In this document: positions 4,798 to 5,361 of the stretch, piece by piece
Layout of the letters: the number at the start of each line of letters is the position of its first letter
Position numbering within the stretch: position 1 is the stretch's first letter
Assembly (NCBI GenBank): GCA_902796565.1
Contig: CADBPP010000129.1
Span: 1-5,361 of the forward strand
Reading direction: 5' to 3'
Length of the DNA stretch: 5,361 nt
Origin: an uncultured Eubacteriales bacterium
Lineage (GTDB): Bacteria; Bacillota; Clostridia; Eubacteriales; Anaerofustaceae
Notes under the pieces: model-generated
What the model saw: the letters and a program-made list of their open reading frames with translations, nothing else
Told to the model about the DNA's origin: nothing
Databases searched by the model: none
Made by a program: the position numbers and the translations under genes

Positions 4798-5361
4798 TTA
4801 CTTCTTGAAGAGCCTCTTCATCAGGTCTCTCGCGGAATACCTCCACACATCCCACTCATGGTATCCGGGATATGAGCAGTACTCCACATTGTAGCCCTTC
4901 TCGCGCAGCTCGGCCACCTGAGCAGACGTAAAGGCATGTCTTCCGTCATCGGTGCCGCAGGTGATGAAGGTCAGATCGAACCTTTCGTTGTACTCTTCCG
5001 GTGAGGTGAAGAGGGCCGCGTACACCTTGTCCATGGGGGTGGCTCCCGGAGGGCCGAAGCCTTCGGGGGCTTTTGCGGTGGTGATGCCCTCGACGGCGAA
5101 GCCTCCTCCGGAGGAGAACTGTCCGAGATTCGCGAACACCTCAGGATGCAGGCTGATGATCTGGCGCGAGGTCCCTCCGCCCGCGGAAAGGCCTGCTATG
5201 CAGCGGCTGCGGCGGTCGGCTATGGTGCGGTAGTTCTCATCGATGAAGGGAACGATCTCCCTTGAGATCACCTCCGGGAAGCTGACGTTCTCGAAGAGGT
5301 TGTCCCCCACTTCCTTCGGAGCCGTGAAGGATGCGGCCACGATCAGCATCTCCTCCATCTC
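4798..5361 (-). CDS. Esterase of the CE1/esterase-D family, 3' part (runs off right edge)
   Basis: The last 187 residues of a serine esterase of the PF00756 type, a group that includes feruloyl and acetylxylan esterases, S-formylglutathione hydrolase and siderophore esterases. Numbered from the Met at 5358, the nucleophile is Ser58 in CIAGLSAGGG, preceded by the typical EIVPFIDENYRT (34-45). The acid is Asp137 or Asp138 in FITCGTDDG and the base is His167 in YPGYHEWDVWR, with the Trp-Arg pattern that follows the His in CE1 enzymes. FANLGQFSSGGG (75-86) is the conserved strand after the nucleophile helix. The frame stays open to the window edge, and the first visible residues MLIVAAS are an internal core strand, so the Met at 5358 is not the real start; the HGG oxyanion region lies outside. 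Localisation cannot be judged. The neighbouring esterase suggests joint action on acylated substrates, possibly plant polysaccharide fragments. Confidence 0.88.
   Translation of the reverse strand, partial: EMEEMLIVAASFTAPKEVGDNLFENVSFPEVISREIVPFIDENYRTIADRRSRCIAGLSAGGGTSRQIISLHPEVFANLGQFSSGGGFAVEGITTAKAPEGFGPPGATPMDKVYAALFTSPEEYNERFDLTFITCGTDDGRHAFTSAQVAELREKGYNVEYCSYPGYHEWDVWRYSARDLMKRLFKK

Noticed and set aside
1..5361. CRISPR array, mobile element, tRNA or toxin-antitoxin pair.
   Set aside because: No regularly spaced repeats, terminal inverted repeats, transposase or integrase motifs, cloverleaf sequences or small paired genes were seen; the genes are tightly packed, ordinary families.

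Overview
The window is a compact, GC-rich bacterial segment in which every supported gene is on the minus strand, so transcription runs from right to left. RNase HIII followed by NAD-dependent DNA ligase, a strong AGGAGG ribosome binding site, TTGACA/TAAAAT-type promoters, a Cys-type thiol peroxidase and an OhrR-type regulator suggest an anaerobic or low-oxygen Gram-positive lineage, most likely Bacillota/Clostridia of a gut-like habitat. That assignment is inference; nothing here fixes the genus.

Layout in transcription order (high to low coordinates). (1) 5361-3958: the 3' part of an esterase of the CE1/esterase-D type, a perfect hairpin, then an HSL-family (Abhydrolase_3) carboxylesterase ending in a good intrinsic terminator. 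(2) 3916-1238: a well-delimited four-gene operon. It has a near-consensus promoter whose -10 lies inside a perfect 10-4-10 inverted repeat, the likely operator. The genes are an OhrR-type MarR peroxide sensor, a two-cysteine thioredoxin-type glutathione peroxidase, a small flavodoxin-like protein and a cation diffusion facilitator (metal exporter) with what looks like a doubled cytoplasmic domain. The operon ends at a very strong 18-bp GC-rich stem. (3) 1159-1: a separate housekeeping unit. A textbook promoter lies so close to the RNase HIII start codon that the message should be leaderless. RNase HIII (rnhC) then overlaps ligA by 14 bases, and ligA runs off the left edge.

Functionally, the central operon reads as an organic-peroxide response. 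OhrR senses the oxidant, the peroxidase removes it, the flavodoxin-like protein may handle electrons, and the CDF exporter would adjust Mn(II), Fe(II) or another divalent metal. The left unit joins two enzymes of RNA-primer or ribonucleotide removal and nick sealing. The right unit holds two unrelated serine esterases that could act on acylated plant carbohydrates or other small esters.

I found no mobile element, CRISPR array, RNA gene or clearly novel system. The most interesting points are the predicted leaderless rnhC promoter, the OhrR-peroxidase-flavodoxin-CDF operon with its operator, and the tandem C-terminal domain of the CDF transporter. The longest stretch without a gene is about 114 bases, so there are no large empty regions.
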